Source: Macrocystis pyrifera
Lineage: Eukaryota > Sar > Phaeophyceae > Laminariales > Laminariaceae
DNA length: 64,000 nt
Direction of reading: 5' to 3'
Assembly: GCA_031763025.1 (NCBI GenBank)
Contig: JASSKH010000010.1
Location: 7,187,901-7,251,900 of the forward strand
The position numbers and the translations under genes are program-made. The stretch's first letter is position 1; each line of letters begins with the position of its first letter. The notes below the pieces were generated by a model, which was not told where the DNA came from, ran no database searches, and was given only the letters and a program-made list of their open reading frames with translations. Positions 23,148 to 35,478 of the stretch are shown here, piece by piece.

Positions 23148-23359
23148 CTGTTGTTGTACCAAGATACCAGGTGCCATACTGCTGGTGTGCCAACACCACA
23201 CGAACAAGCATAGATACCACATTGAAATGGTCTGTACAGCGGTAGTAGCTGTAAGACGGCACGACAAATACGAGAACGAAGCAAGACAGATACCAAGCAA
23301 CTATTAGAAGTTGAAGCAGATGAGGTAGTTCCACCACCAGCCTGGCGACTTTTTCTTGT

Positions 23360-23500
23360 TTCAGAGAGTCAGTTGGCAAAACTCAATGAAAACCGACGAG
23401 CAGTCGGGTATACTGAACCGTCTGGGCGACAAAAACAAGTCTGAGAAGGGACAACACCTGCGACAACAGTGTGTCCAGAAGCTGGAAAGCAAAACGGAGA
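23360..23500 (+). repeat. SINE family B body fragment
   Basis: CTCAATGAAAACCGACGAGCAGTCGGG...CTGAACC...GACAACACCTG...GTGTGTCCAGAA parallels the body of the copy at 57780-57905. The tRNA-like head is missing here. Confidence 0.55.
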
Positions 23501-23504
23501 CAAC

Positions 23505-24480
23505 TCGCCAAAAACAAAACACGCAATTAGCCTCTCTCTAAATTAGGTACCCCGCTCGAGACTCGCAACTGACACGATCTTGTAAACCGACGCCGCAGCC
23601 GTAGCATCAACTTCAAGGCGAAAAGTATTCGCTTTTATGTACAATCCTCTTTGTGGTACATACATCCTCTGTCTATTCGTCTGTCGAATACTTTACAACC
23701 GTCGTGCGTACCAGCGTGATATCAAGAATCCCTGCTGTAGACCACTGCTTGCTACGATCGCCATTCCTACTTTTCTAGTAATAGTAGGCTGTGAAAGAGT
23801 CTGGTGCACCACTACCAACAACACGAAGCATATCGTTTTCTTGCATGTCGAATGCCCTTTATGAACCACGACGAATATCTCATATCCCCGCCTAGTACGA
23901 CCATGAGTAGTGCCGATAGCCAACACGCAAACGCTCAGTCTGAGCCAAACCTCGCCTGCTGGAGTGCAGTCTGTGCCGGTCCCAACAGGTCTCTCTCCTG
24001 ACTCATACCAACTCCAACTGTGCGACTTCACAAAAAAAAGACAAGCAAACTGAGAATAGCGCTCGAATGCATTTCATCGAGGGCATGAAAAATATATACC
24101 AGGTACGCATTGGTATATATGTTCATACCAAGATAACTCGGGTATACCAGGTACAATTACATGTTGATGGTGCTTTTGTTTTCTTCCGACAACGAACACT
24201 AATACGATGGGATGATGCATAGTCAATGGCGCAAACATAACTCGCATTCCATTGAACCCTTGCTTTTCACCAATCTCTCCGAAAAACCATTAATACTACA
24301 AACGGTAGTTTTCGCTGCCAAGGGCCTGTAGCAAGAAAGCCGATTAATCCCTAAGGCGAATTATTGTGTTGGGTCGAAAAATCGGTTTCCGATCGAGACA
24401 AAATCGTTTTTCTTACCAGGGTATACCGTTGGGAAAGACCCATTTCGATCCCAACGTTTTCGATCGAGCGATCCGATCTA
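23505..24480. other. No recognisable gene
   Basis: Short frames only. GGTATATACCAGGTAC-type short palindromes near 24.1 kb. Confidence 0.45.
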
Positions 24481-24499
24481 CGCACCCCGTCAAACACCT

Positions 24500-25400
24500 C
24501 AGGGCTGTTCACGGGTCATGACCCGACCCGCGGATCGGGGCAGGAGGTGTTCAAATTGTCACGGATCGAGTCAGGTCAGGTCGAGGCGTGTTTAAAATCT
24601 CAGGGGTCGGGTCGGGTCGGGTCGGGTCAAGAGGTGTTAAATCACCCGAGTCGGGTCGGGTCGGGTCAAGAGGTTTTCGAAATTTGCGGCTCGGGTCGGG
24701 TCGGGTCGGATTAGGAGGTGATAAAAATCTCGTGGGTCGGGTCAGGTCATGACCCGCGGGAAAAGGGTCATTCGCGGGTCGGGCCAGAACGACCCGCGAG
24801 GTGTTTCTGCTGACCCGCGGGTCGGCCCCGCGAGTTGTTTTCTTCTAATCCGCGGGTCCAGTCCGTGCATCTGGCCCGCGGATCCGACTCTTCGAAAACT
24901 TCCCTTTTTTTTTTTGCCGAAAGGACTCTCTCGCACCATTACTCAGTTGTACCCATATGGTATCATACTCGAACATTAAAACGGGTTTAAACTTATAGTG
25001 GCGTTTTCGCATCTACCCATACCCACTACAGAAAGGCCACATGCCACTGGGAGATTAAAAAAATATTACTATTTTGTGTTGAAGTGTCGACCCACGGGCC
25101 GGATCCGTGAGTTGAAGTCGTGGGTCGAGATGAATGGTTTTGCAGGTAGAGCTGGCCGACCCGCGACACGACCCGTATCGCACAATTCTATCGGATCAAA
25201 AGGTAGAGGTGTTCCAATGGTCACGAATCAGGTCGGGTCGGATCAAAATGTTTTTAAATGTCATGGGTCGGGTCGGGTCAGGAGGTTTTCTAATCTCGCG
25301 GATCGGGTCGGGTCGGGTCAGGACATCTTAGACAATTTGTGAGTCAGGTCGGGTCAGCGGACCGACCCGACCCGACCTGACTCGTGAGATTTGACCTGAC
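24500..25400. repeat. GGGTC/GACCC pentanucleotide-rich tract
   Basis: Dense (GGGTC)n such as GGGTCGGGTCGGGTCGGGTC, in blocks at 24500-24860 and 25220-25390. It is interspersed with GACCCGCGGGTC palindromes and repeating AGGTGTT/AGGTTTT spacers. At 25340-25385 it turns round into GACCCGACCCGACC, giving a hairpin. It is guanine-rich on one strand. No coding function is seen. Confidence 0.8.
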
Positions 25401-25439
25401 CTGCGAACAGCGCTGGAAAAAGTCAGTTTTTTTTAAGGG

Positions 25440-26220
25440 GTGCGTGGATCGGATTTCTCGATCGAACAAGCTTTTGAAGCCCTCTTCACCCCTCTAAACA
25501 CAGGGTCACGCCACACAGCAGCAGCCTAAAGACCTCTCCGGTGGTGAGTGGACTGCTCTACTGCTGCTGATGCTGTTGCTCACAGCGCAACACCTTTTGC
25601 AACCCGCAAGTAGTCACGAACCAGTGTTCAATGTTCGTCTCAAACGCCCTCAGAAGGGGCACAAAAACCTGTACGTAAAAAAATACAAACCCGATCCGAC
25701 TGACGTTCAGGAAGGCATCCAGACACACCCCGTCGAATATATGGGTTGGGTCGGAAACCGACTTCTTCGATTCTTCCAACCCGACGGCGTATGATTTGGC
25801 CTGAGACAGTGAATAATCATGTGGAGAGAAAAATATTAGAGAAGAACGGTTTCGCAGATCAAGAAGCGGCAGTTGACATGACATGTCAACGTCCCGTTCG
25901 ATGCCTGCGTGATCAGCGTCGATAGATAGTCCACCCCCTGACGCAGGTCAAAAGCATAAAAAACATGAAAAGTTGGTTGTTTAGCCCAACAGTCTCATGC
26001 ACAACACCCTAGGACGATGGCAGTAATCGCCCCTTCCCCAGTAGCACTATATGCAATTATAATGGGAGTTAAACATACCAATCTTCGTAAAGGTACACCA
26101 TGCCCAAGCAACTACTCTTCATGTCCCCGACGGCGTACGGCAGGTATCTGTGAATCAGTCCGAAGCGCTCTCCAGCAAATGAACCGATAAAGTCATCGCA
26201 CCATGCAACTGTGTTTATGG
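25440..26220. other. No recognisable gene
   Basis: Short frames only. Confidence 0.45.
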
Positions 26221-26224
26221 TAAC

Positions 26225-26560
26225 TCACCCACGAGGCAGTTACATAGTACTACGATTGCTGTATCTGGGAGTGGCTAAACCGGAAATTAAATTGACTTTT
26301 TGATTGCTGTCATTCATGTGCAAGTCCGCCTCACAAGCGGTTCTTAGTATGATGCAACTCACCCTTTATGCGAGTCGCCGAACGCCTCGCGGCGCTTCGC
26401 GCTTGGTGCAACCAATGCCTGCCTGGTCGGCGAAAACCCGACGTGCTCCGTCGTGGCAATGTACGGATGTGAGGGTCCTTAGCTATACAACTACGGCCAT
26501 GTATGATATCGAGTACACCTCCCGCCCCCGTATACAGCGAGATGTGCATTGATGAGTACT
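26225..26560 (+). repeat. Dispersed repeat family C, copy 1
   Basis: CACCCACGAGGCAGTT...TCCGCCTCACAAGCGGTTCTTAG...GGCGCTTCGCGCTTGGTGCA...GTCGGCGAAAACCCGACGTGCTCCG...ACTACGGCCATG. The same order of blocks occurs at 55980-56300 and 56510-56890. Contains short hairpins (CCGCCTC..AAGCGG; GGCGCTTCGCGC). Non-coding. Confidence 0.75.
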
Positions 26561-26899
26561 TACGACGACAGCCATGAGTTGAGGTACTACATTTGCTACA
26601 AGAGGACCTCAAAGTTTTTTTTCTGTACCAGATGGGCATCCACCGCGTCGAGGTACAACATTGACGAAGCGTTTTTACGGTAGAGGTATCGATTTTAGGG
26701 GGGAAATATTTCTTAGCCACCACGGCGTCCTCACCGGGTGCCCGTTGAAGGAGGTACAGTGCCACAAATCGTGGGGATATGTATGTATCTAAGCATTGAA
26801 GGTGTGCGGCCCACACATCGCAAGCATCAGTCAGTCGTATCCGTACTACGTTTGTCCTCATTGAGTTCCGCATTGTGTACCTTGGGGAGACATAGGAGC

Positions 26900-28480
26900 C
26901 TCAGAAAAAGTAGGGTGAACCTCTATCGTAGAACTCCTCTCACGTTACGTGAGTTATATCGGAGTTTTGCTGGGATTGGACCGCTACTTACTCTGTGGGA
27001 GCCTCGTGGGCTTTCCGCACTTTAGGAAGGATTTTCCTCGGGTTTGACGCCTGACAAGCACTACGGTATGGGAGGGGAAGTACCCCGCGTTTTTCACTTG
27101 ACTCAGCCTAAAACAAATATTTATAACGTGCTGTTGTTGCGGCGTAACCGAAAAGCAAAAAACAACCCTCGGGATGCAGACCAGCAGGGCACGTGGTCAC
27201 ACTTGCGAGTGGTTTCTATGCCACTGAAAAAGGAGGCCGTAAAAACTGACCCCGCTCCTTCTCGAAAGGGATGCGGGGTCAATGGAAAAATAATTATGGT
27301 AAACAACATGAGTACGCTCCCCCCCCTACACCCTCCCGTTGCTGTATAGCCTCGGCTGCCTTGGTTCCGTATCAGGAATGCCCGCTCGTGTGGTGCCCTC
27401 TACAAGGGCGAGAAGGTACAGTGTTGCAAGTTTTCAGGATTGATGCTGTGCAGCCAATTTTGCTATTTTCCCTTCCATACAATATGGCACTGCTGTGTTG
27501 CTGTCCAGTACGGTGGAGATGCGGGTGCGTGTGAATACGATCCACAGACGGGTCGCCATAAATAGCTGCGTATGGAATAGCATGTCCCGCAAAATGGTTT
27601 CTCCCTCCGCCAATAAAAATCAACAGAGGTCATACACACATTTCTGTGGAGTGTCCTCCAGTTCAATGCTTTCATCACAGCACGAAGTTTTCCACTTTGT
27701 TGCCCTTCCTTGTAAAAGGTAGTGTCGCGGCGGAGGCGTGCCTCGGTAGGGGCAACTTAAGGCAGAGGGGTGGATATTGAGGATTGGTGTGAAGTAGCGT
27801 GTATCAGCTCGAAGCTGGTGTACGCGTAGTCTCGCTTGCCGATGACCGGTCAAGACACAGAACTGATCGAGGTGCAAACGCTTGGGTTGCTGTTAGGCAG
27901 ACTCGCGTGAAATCTTCGAATAGAAGAAAGATGATGATGTTGGCGACTCCAGGCCAAGGTTGATTACCAGTTATTAAGCTCAGCAGACAAGCTGATGATG
28001 ATGAGTGAAAGTAGAGTGAACAAGTGGGCGTGCAAACGCTCCTCTTGGCTGTGCCAATATTGATGATCTTTAACAGATACATAACAGATACATATACCTC
28101 CTACGAGGACGTTCGTCAGGTGATGACACACCCGTACCCGATTACGGTCTATAACAACGTTCGTCAGGTGGTGACACACCAAAATCGATCTATTATGGAT
28201 CCCTTGTACCGTATACTACCAGATATTCCGTGGTATCCAGTGACGACAAAATGATAGCTACTGTCAAGTAACATCTCCAATAGTGGACGCCTGCAGTATC
28301 CTTTTATGAGGCATCTACGTATCTCACTCGAAGAACTCTGCCTCTCGCCTCGCCCAGTACCCGACTTTGATTTTAAAATGTATCTACTGTAAAGCCGCAG
28401 GCCGGGTGCTATGATGCCCTGGGCATGGCATTGTCAGCCGGGCCGCAGTGTCATTCTTTTTATCAGGGTTTGTTTTTTTG
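26900..28480. other. No recognisable gene
   Basis: Only short frames. A hairpin at 27247-27285 (GACCCCGCTCC..GGATGCGGGGTC) and an imperfect direct repeat GACGTTCGTCAGGTGATGACACACC / AACGTTCGTCAGGTGGTGACACACC (28107, 28155) are present. Confidence 0.45.
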
Positions 28481-28488
28481 GGTGTCAC

Positions 28489-28598
28489 TATTACGGGGGT
28501 CCATAGTTAACGGGATCAAATTTTGTTAGTAAAAATAGGTAAATATATAATTTTTTTATGTATACAATAGGTCCTATTAACTATGTACCCCCGTATTA
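28489..28598. mobile_element. Stowaway-like MITE, copy C
   Basis: TA-TTACGGGGGTCCATAGTTAACGGGATC ... inverted copy ... CCCCCGTAT-TA, 110 bases including the TAs. The AT-rich centre is the same type as in copy B. Confidence 0.82.
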
Positions 28599-28707
28599 GG
28601 GCTGTCACTGGGACATACAGCTGATTAGATGAGGAGCCTTGGAAACAAAGGATGTTACCTCCACCGTGGCCCGCGTAGCTACAAAGCATGCAGCTCCCTA
28701 CCTATCG

Positions 28708-28813
28708 CTACGGGGGGGGGGGGCGCAGTAATCAGAACCTATGACGGACCCAAAAGCCAGGTATCCTCCTATGCTTCCTATGCGTTTTTGGTTCTGATTA
28801 CTGTGCTCACCCG
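28708..28813. mobile_element. Hairpin element related to the MITE family
   Basis: CAGTAATCAGAACC (28726-28739) and GGTTCTGATTACTG (28790-28803) form the inverted arms. The outer part (CTACGGGGGGG...) resembles the MITE end. It is adjacent to copy D, whose arm includes GGTAATCAGGACC. Confidence 0.55.
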
Positions 28814-28823
28814 AAATCGTACT

Positions 28824-28927
28824 TATTACGGGGGACCATGGTAATCAGGACCCATAACCTAAGTATTCCAGGATTTTTTTCAAAACATATTTTGGTCTTG
28901 AATACTACTGTAGGCCCTCTCGTAATA
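28824..28927. mobile_element. Stowaway-like MITE, copy D
   Basis: TA-TTACGGGGGACCATGGTAATCAGGACC...GGCCCTCTCGTAA-TA. The two ends agree over the first 12-15 bases; the inner arms have diverged. Confidence 0.72.
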
Positions 28928-28929
28928 GT

Positions 28930-29930
28930 GATTGGCTGACCTGATGCCCGATAGATATATAGCCCGGTATGTAGACTTAACTTTTCGCATTCCGTCAACC
29001 ACGGCTTCGAGGACACGAAAAACGAAAGGGGGTGGGGTCGAATCTCGCTTTAAACATGTTTCTTCGGTATTCTGAAGAAATATTTGATTTGCGCATGGGT
29101 CCCCGCGAAATGCATCGAAGATTAGGTATAGGAACGTCCGTAAATACGACCGCATACATTTGGGTAGATGCCGTTGGCGATACATTATATGCATACACGG
29201 CGTGTCGGGTACCACACCCAATGTCACACAGGTTGTGGAAGGGGGCAGTGAGGAGAAGGAGAAGAAGGAAGAGGAGGAGGAAGAGGGGGCGGGGAGGAGG
29301 GCGGGTGGATAAAACCACGCCAATACATATGGAGATTAACCGTCAACCGATCCTTCTTCCACAGGTTCCGCCGTCCCGAAGGGATGATCGTTGATGCTAC
29401 TGTAAAACACCAATTCATGCGGACGGACGAGTTGATGACCTTCCATCCGTCACTTCACAGCATGTTGTACCATCAATAGCAATGCTATTCTCAGTACTGT
29501 GTTAGTTGTTTTACTGTAAAAACAGTACATAACAGTACAGCAGTACAGAACAGCAACAGCATACATGTCATTGCCAGTAGCTCAGCTGTGGGTCTTCTTT
29601 GCTAAGCTTCGCTTTCCAGCTCGATGCTCAAATGCGCCGCAGCTTTGCTTGCTCTCAGCGACCCCATTGGAATTTGTAGCTTTGGGCAACACGCCGTGGT
29701 CACAGATGAATAAAAGCCCCCCCCCCTCTGTCTCCCCCCCGGCGAATGCATGCCTGTAAGCAGCATGCTGATGAGCCTTTCTTTGGTTTTTATCCCGCGT
29801 GAGTACGGTTGACCACGTAGTATCGACTTGTCTAGGCATACTATTTGTATGTACCAAGCCCGGGGGGGATACTTTGAAGAAAACAAAAAAAACGGCATCC
29901 AACCACTGACGACGACGTAAAGCCAAAACC
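28930..29930. other. No recognisable gene
   Basis: A 147-codon minus frame (28880-29323) and a 120-codon plus frame overlap a purine-rich GGA tract (29238-29310). Neither shows a family motif. Confidence 0.45.
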
Positions 29931-29934
29931 CCTG

Positions 29935-29942
29935 TCTGTCTA

Positions 29943-29977
<35 letters not shown>

Positions 29978-29980
29978 GCG
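29935..29980 (+). repeat. (TCTG)n microsatellite
   Basis: About ten TCTG units with one TATC interruption. Confidence 0.9.
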
Positions 29981-30260
29981 TTCATATAATTATTATCACA
30001 AATAAATGCATCCGCTGTGAGCTCGCACGATTGAGTGGTCGATACCCAAGTTTGAACCTTCAGAATTGCGCCCCACGTTTTTGATGATGATGGCGATAAT
30101 GCTCTCACATCATTAAAATAGATACTACCCCGAAGTCTAATATATATGTATTATACATACATATATTAATCCCTGCAATCCTGGATTTTTTTTTCGCTCT
30201 GGGGAAAATAGTATTACTCGGCGAAAAAAACGCTAATGGACAAGATTTTTTGGGTGGTTG

Positions 30261-31057
30261 CGCAACGACGTGGGGCATCTTTAGTCTTCAAGAGGGCCAG
30301 GATAAAAGTACTACTACTATTGATACTGCTGTATGGTACTGGTATCAATCTGTTGAATTTACCCCAGAAAACCTGTTTTTTCTGTAGGATAAAAAATCGC
30401 AAAACCGTAAAGGAAAAACGGTCAAATTCTAATTGAAGTATGACAACACTAAATTTTTTGCCACCAAATACGTGAAATTTAACAGACAAACATGTTATTT
30501 TGGCTTCTGGAGACTTTCACGAATAGTGACAGAACGCCTCCGTATCTGGATACATATCTCCAATTATTTCCAAACTTTGGAAATTCTGGAAAAAAAGCTC
30601 TCCGATAAGGAGCCTAACAACCTGTCCACCCAGCCCTGTCGGCATTGATTGGCAATAGAAACAACAAGATTACTGCTTTTAATTTTTGAAAAGACTAGGT
30701 ATTAATAGTAGGTAGATGAAAGAGTGGTTGGTGTCGTTGTGAAAGTTTTGTAAACAGTCCACACTGATTACTGCTGTTATAGTGATTATCCGAAATTTTC
30801 AAAACGTCACCACGTCGTCTCGATCAAAATTTTCTGGGTTTTTTTCGTCGGGGGGGGGCGGGGGATTGTGCTTCTATCGCTAATGCCGACAGAGCTGATG
30901 TCATGCTTCAGTTCGAATTTGACCGTCTTTCCTGCAGGAAAATTCGCGATTTTTTATCCTACCTGTAGGAAAAACATATTTTGTTCCCTGTGCTCAAATC
31001 AACAGAAAACATTTTTGCCCAACACTATTTAAGACTACAAGATGCCCCAACGTCGTT
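30261..31057. mobile_element. Foldback element 2
   Basis: Arms 30261-30443 and 30900-31057 are inverted copies. Shared blocks are ACGACGT.GGGGCATCTT.TAGTCTT, TCTGTAGGATAAAAAATCGC, AAACGGTCAAATTCTAA and TGAAG.ATGAC. Between the arms are about 450 bases without coding capacity. This is a foldback DNA element, or two inverted copies of one repeat. Confidence 0.65.
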
Positions 31058-31285
31058 TTCCATGTCGACCTACTCAACATAATCTTGCCCGTTGCGACGT
31101 AGAGGTTTATACATCGATCAACACTGTTTCCCCCATACCAAAATACAAAAAAATCCAGGTTCGCAGGGACTTCTTTCTGTTGTACTTATCTTGGATTTAC
31201 TGTTATTAATATTATTATTAATAATAATAGTTCGTACCAGGCACGTCCTTCCAGGTACCAGGTACGTATGTATGTACCAGCGGGT

Positions 31286-31288
<3 letters not shown>

Positions 31289-31322
<34 letters not shown>
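31289..31322 (+). repeat. Poly-A run (34)
   Basis: Uninterrupted A run followed by ATGTATGTATGTATGTATAT. It could be a retroposon tail, but no gene body was recognised upstream. Confidence 0.9.
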
Positions 31323-31324
<2 letters not shown>

Positions 31325-31329
31325 TATGT

Positions 31330-32560
31330 ATGTATGTATATACGTAGTACGTACGGTAGTTTTTTTTATTTCGCAGCAGCGCGTTCGGGGCCGGGCTCAA
31401 AGAACCAACAAATTTGTGATTGAATCGGGAATCAGCTGTCCGGGGCAGAAGCAGAAACCAGGGACAACAGGCAACAACCTGCTTTAGAGAGCAACCAAAA
31501 CGAGAGAGCAACTTTTCGGAGCAGTACAAACTCGTATTATTACTCGTAGTATATTCAGGTGTCGGGGACCGGGCTCAAAGATATACACAAAAAATCTTGG
31601 ATCAGTACTCGTCGGAGTCAGCGATTCGGGGCAGAAACCAGAACAACCTACCACAGAGCAGCTACGACCAGGGAATGTGAGACGAGCATGAGTGCCGCAT
31701 GTGTGACCAGAGTTACATCCTCAAGGATGTGGCTGGTTGGATTCAAGGACGAACGTACCGGTACCTCTTATGTCCTCGTATCTCACATGATACCCCTTGC
31801 CTTGGGACTTTTCCTGTGCCGATACGAAATGCGGCGCAATCGGCGTGTAACGGTTTTTTTAGTTTTTCTGGATATTTTCGGGAAACACAAGCGCACACAA
31901 ACACCAACCACTGTTGTTTAGTTTAGTCTCGCCGCATTTTTTTGGTCCAAGGGGATACGTTTCCCGTGAACGAACATGCCAATAAAAAATTACGAAACCT
32001 GTACAAACCGAAGACGAAACGAGCCAGGACGGAGAAGGCGACACATCAGCTGGTGACCTGAGGCCGGCAGGCATATATCCTGTTCCAGGACGAGAAGCCC
32101 CTGTAGATCAGGTGAGTCGGTACACGACGACGTCGTCGGAAGTTATTTTCGTAGAGTCAGAGAATTCATATCGCCGACCAACCAGTCGGGTACGGGGATG
32201 TGCCGGTCTTGTGTGTCTGGGACTGGTATTGCATTGTGTGTGTGTGTAGCCCAATCTGCGGCAGATCTGCAGCCGACCAAGGGCCAATTTGCGATGCTCG
32301 AACCCGGCACCAGCATGCTGCCACACCCAGGAGCTTTAGACGCGATTCCATGGTTCGCAGTGTGTTCGTGGGGCAAGAGACCCCAGCAATCCGGATGCTG
32401 TAGGTGCTGGTACGATCGACGCTCGCTTGGATACGGTCGGAATACTCGTGGCATGTACTGCTGTTACACCGTGCGTACCGGAATGCTTGTCCAACCCGAA
32501 CCACCCACGTTGTATGCTGACGTGCCACTGTTTTCGTACGCAATACAAGTCACGACCATG
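31330..32560. other. No recognisable gene
   Basis: GTTCGGGGCCGGGCTCAAAGA (31384) and GTCGGGGACCGGGCTCAAAGA (31560) start a roughly 170-base imperfect direct repeat (…GGGGCAGAA.CCAG.ACAAC…). No coding motif. Confidence 0.5.
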
Positions 32561-32574
32561 GTACGCTAGCTCGT

Positions 32575-33200
32575 CGATGCACGTTCGCCACGTTACAGCA
32601 GCACATGCATAATGTTCTGACTCGCCCCTGCTATTTTTACACACACACGAGTATGTTTTAGGCACTCAGCGCTGGACATATAGGATACAGTATGCAATAT
32701 TATGTGTGGAGGTGTATGTACGTACTCCGCCAGGATGCACGGTGGACTGTCGCTGCAGTAAGCATGGTACCGCCAGCTTAGCTACCTTACAGCAGCACGT
32801 ACACTGCGTACTGTTGTGACTCGCCCCTGCTCTTCCTACACACACGTGTTCGATGTCGACGTTGGTATGCATGTGTGTGGAATACCGATAGAGATATCAC
32901 CATGCATGAGCATTTTAGGCACTCAGCGCTGCAGACATATAGGATACAGTATGCGATATGATGCGTACACGAGTATGTGTAACAAGTAAGTACTCGCTCA
33001 GGATGCAATGGACCAATTGTCGCTGCAGTGCATGGTACCGCCAGCTTAGCTACCTTACAGCAGCACGTACTACTGCTGTTGTGACTCGCCCCTGCTTTTC
33101 CTGCACACCAACATGTTCGGTGTCGATGTTCTGTGTTTCTTAGTCGCTTAGGATGCAGGGTACCATCTGTCGCTGTGCTGTTTGGGCAATGGCAAGTCAT
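32575..33200 (+). repeat. Three-copy tandem repeat of about 230-270 bases
   Basis: GCTTAGCTACCTTACAGCAGCACGTAC...TGACTCGCCCCTGCT...ACACAC...GGCACTCAGCGCTG...GACATATAGGATACAGTATGC...GTCGCTGCAGT...GCATGGTACCGCCA occurs about three times, with anchors near 32595, 32782 and 33048. Confidence 0.75.
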
Positions 33201-33209
33201 GTTGTCCGA

Positions 33210-35478
33210 CACGGCGGTGTTCACCGTAAACCCACGAGCACAGTACAACAGCAGTGCTAGGACGCACACTCTGCCCGGACACACACGAAAACACGAACCT
33301 GCAATGTCTTCGACCGTCGCGGTGTACAAGTACAATTTCAGATATACGTATCGCATAGGACGAGTATGTGTGCACACCAGATGGCAGTGTACCTTGCATG
33401 TGGTATTTCCTATCACGTTTGTTTGGACACAGGTAAACGAAAACAGCGCGTGTGTACTCGTACTGTACAGCAGTACGAGCATGTACATGACGTTAGGTTT
33501 GTTGGACAGTCCGTACGGGCAAAATCGCCTTGCATATACCGGCGTTATAGAGAGACCACTACTACTCCACTGCTGTCTGCTGTGCTCGACCCAACACTAT
33601 GCGAAAAACGCTATACTACATATGATACCGGGTACCTCAGTATAACATCCGAAGTGCACTCTAATTAGTACCTGCAACACGGGTTATCCCCGTTGCCCGT
33701 CGTGAGTTTGGCTTAAGAGGGTGCACGGTTGGACTTGGCGTCTGGATTCCGCTACTCGTACCTAACAGGTTTCTCACCTACGCCGTAACTCCTCTATGAA
33801 GAAGCAACACTTACTATGATAGTGTTTTCTTTGAAGAACGTTGGGCAAATTAGACAACCTGGAGGCAGCCGTTGCCCATTCACATGCATGTGTTGTTGCT
33901 GTCTTGGACTGGCGGATTCACGGCCGTAGTACGACATTAATCTACGTACAGCAGCAGTATACATCGTACTTTGCGCGTATATGATGGGCCTGACGTTAGG
34001 GTTTGGTTGCGAGGACGTTAACATGTCACATTTCAAACGGCGAAGGCGCTAGTTTTGACCCGACCCCACTGCTCTTTCTGCGTTGCCTGTCGGCTGCCTG
34101 TATCCCCGTCGTGCGTTCCTGTCGCCAGTGGCATCCATATCATGTACGTGTGGCGGTACATCCGCGCACTTCTATGGATTGCTTTATTGTTCGGAGTATG
34201 TACCGACGGCCCGCGGGGAGAGCTTGAGAATCCTCACCAAGATCGCCTCGCAAGGCCACATGAGCAGGCCGTGCGTTCAACAACATTTTGGTGGCCCGCA
34301 ACCTTTCCGCCCCCAGCAACCTATTGGTTGCCAAAAATCTGGGTGGAGAACAACGGGCTGGTGTGGTTGTACTTCCGAACAGTACTATGGGTCGCCCCGT
34401 ACATCGCAGTCCCTGATCCGTCACCGGTCGAGCTGTGCCTGCCGGCGGCATTGCTTTACTTATGCCCAGTGGTATTCGCCGTCCAGGAATCCATGCCGAG
34501 ACGGACACACGCAATCCGTGCACCCCGACTACGGATTTTGGCAACGAAACACAAAGGGTCCCGCGCGGAGAGGATAATTGACAGAAGGTTTGGGCTCCCC
34601 GCGCGTTCCAAGAGCTGGCCAGGAATTAGGACTGCCGTGAAGGACGGGGGTGTTTCTGATGGCGGCAGATGTGCGGGAGAAGGCGGGGGGGGCGAAGGAG
34701 GGAGAGCAAGTGGAGGAGGAGGGGCGGATAGTGGCAGTCAACAAGAAGGGTCTTCCCGAGGAAGCGAACGTGCCGGTGGCGGCGGTCACGACGACCGTGG
34801 TGGGGGTGGGCGCGGAGATGGGGCGGTGGCGGGGGCGGGGGTGGCGGCGAGGTTGGCGGCAACCCTCTCTTTTGGATTTGCTCCCACTGCGACTTTCGGA
34901 ACTTGACGGAGATATCTTTTTGCCTAATGTGCGGTCAAGAAAGACAAGGTGCGAACTTCGAGGAGGATCATGTCATACTCCTCTGTATTGTTTGAAAACC
35001 AAGCTGGTTTCGCGCAGATCGCGTGTAGGGGGTCTGACGTCGATTAGGTTCGCTACACATACCCCAATAACGACGTTACCAGGAGTTGCAAGAAATGACG
35101 GCTTTTCACAATGACTAAGTACTCGTGAAAACGTCAGGCATATTTGCAACCAAAATGTCGATCTTGTCCAGACGGTTCGGAGTTGGCGTATTATTTGTCA
35201 TGTGAATATGTACGTGTTACGGTAACGTACCACCCAGTCAACGCTACCCGCATTGGTTATACACCTCGAGAGCTGCATCATTCTGGTTGCCGTCACCCCG
35301 AATACCAACAGCTCGCTTTTTTTTACATCAACACCTATCAACTACCTTTGCACCGGCTGCTATTAATACTCCACGTTGTAGCACACTGCGCCCCAAGCCG
35401 AACCTCTGCCCTGTCCTTCCCCGCACTCATTCGTCGTGGCAACTACTGTACCCCTCCACTTACTTATCACAGGCGGAA
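33210..35478. other. No supported gene; upstream flank of the PIN/CXC gene
   Basis: Open frames of 283 and 164 codons at 34.0-34.9 kb overlap each other. They end in a GGC/GGA-rich low-complexity tract (34670-34860) and show no reliable family motif. TATCACAG at 35466-35473, just before the ATG at 35479, could be a 3' splice site of a 5' UTR intron. Confidence 0.4.

Noticed and set aside
24500-25400. Telomere-like repeat
   Set aside because: GGGTC is not the TTTAGGG/TTAGGG type expected in algae, and the arrays are degenerate and internal.
29032-29394. 120-codon frame ending in Arg/Lys runs
   Set aside because: Basic tail is a GGA/GAA tract; no family motif in the rest.
34083-34906. Open frames of 283 and 164 codons, one with a hevein-like GWCGCTSEQYYGS
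   Set aside because: The chitin-binding likeness covers about a dozen residues without the full cysteine pattern; the frames overlap and run into low complexity.
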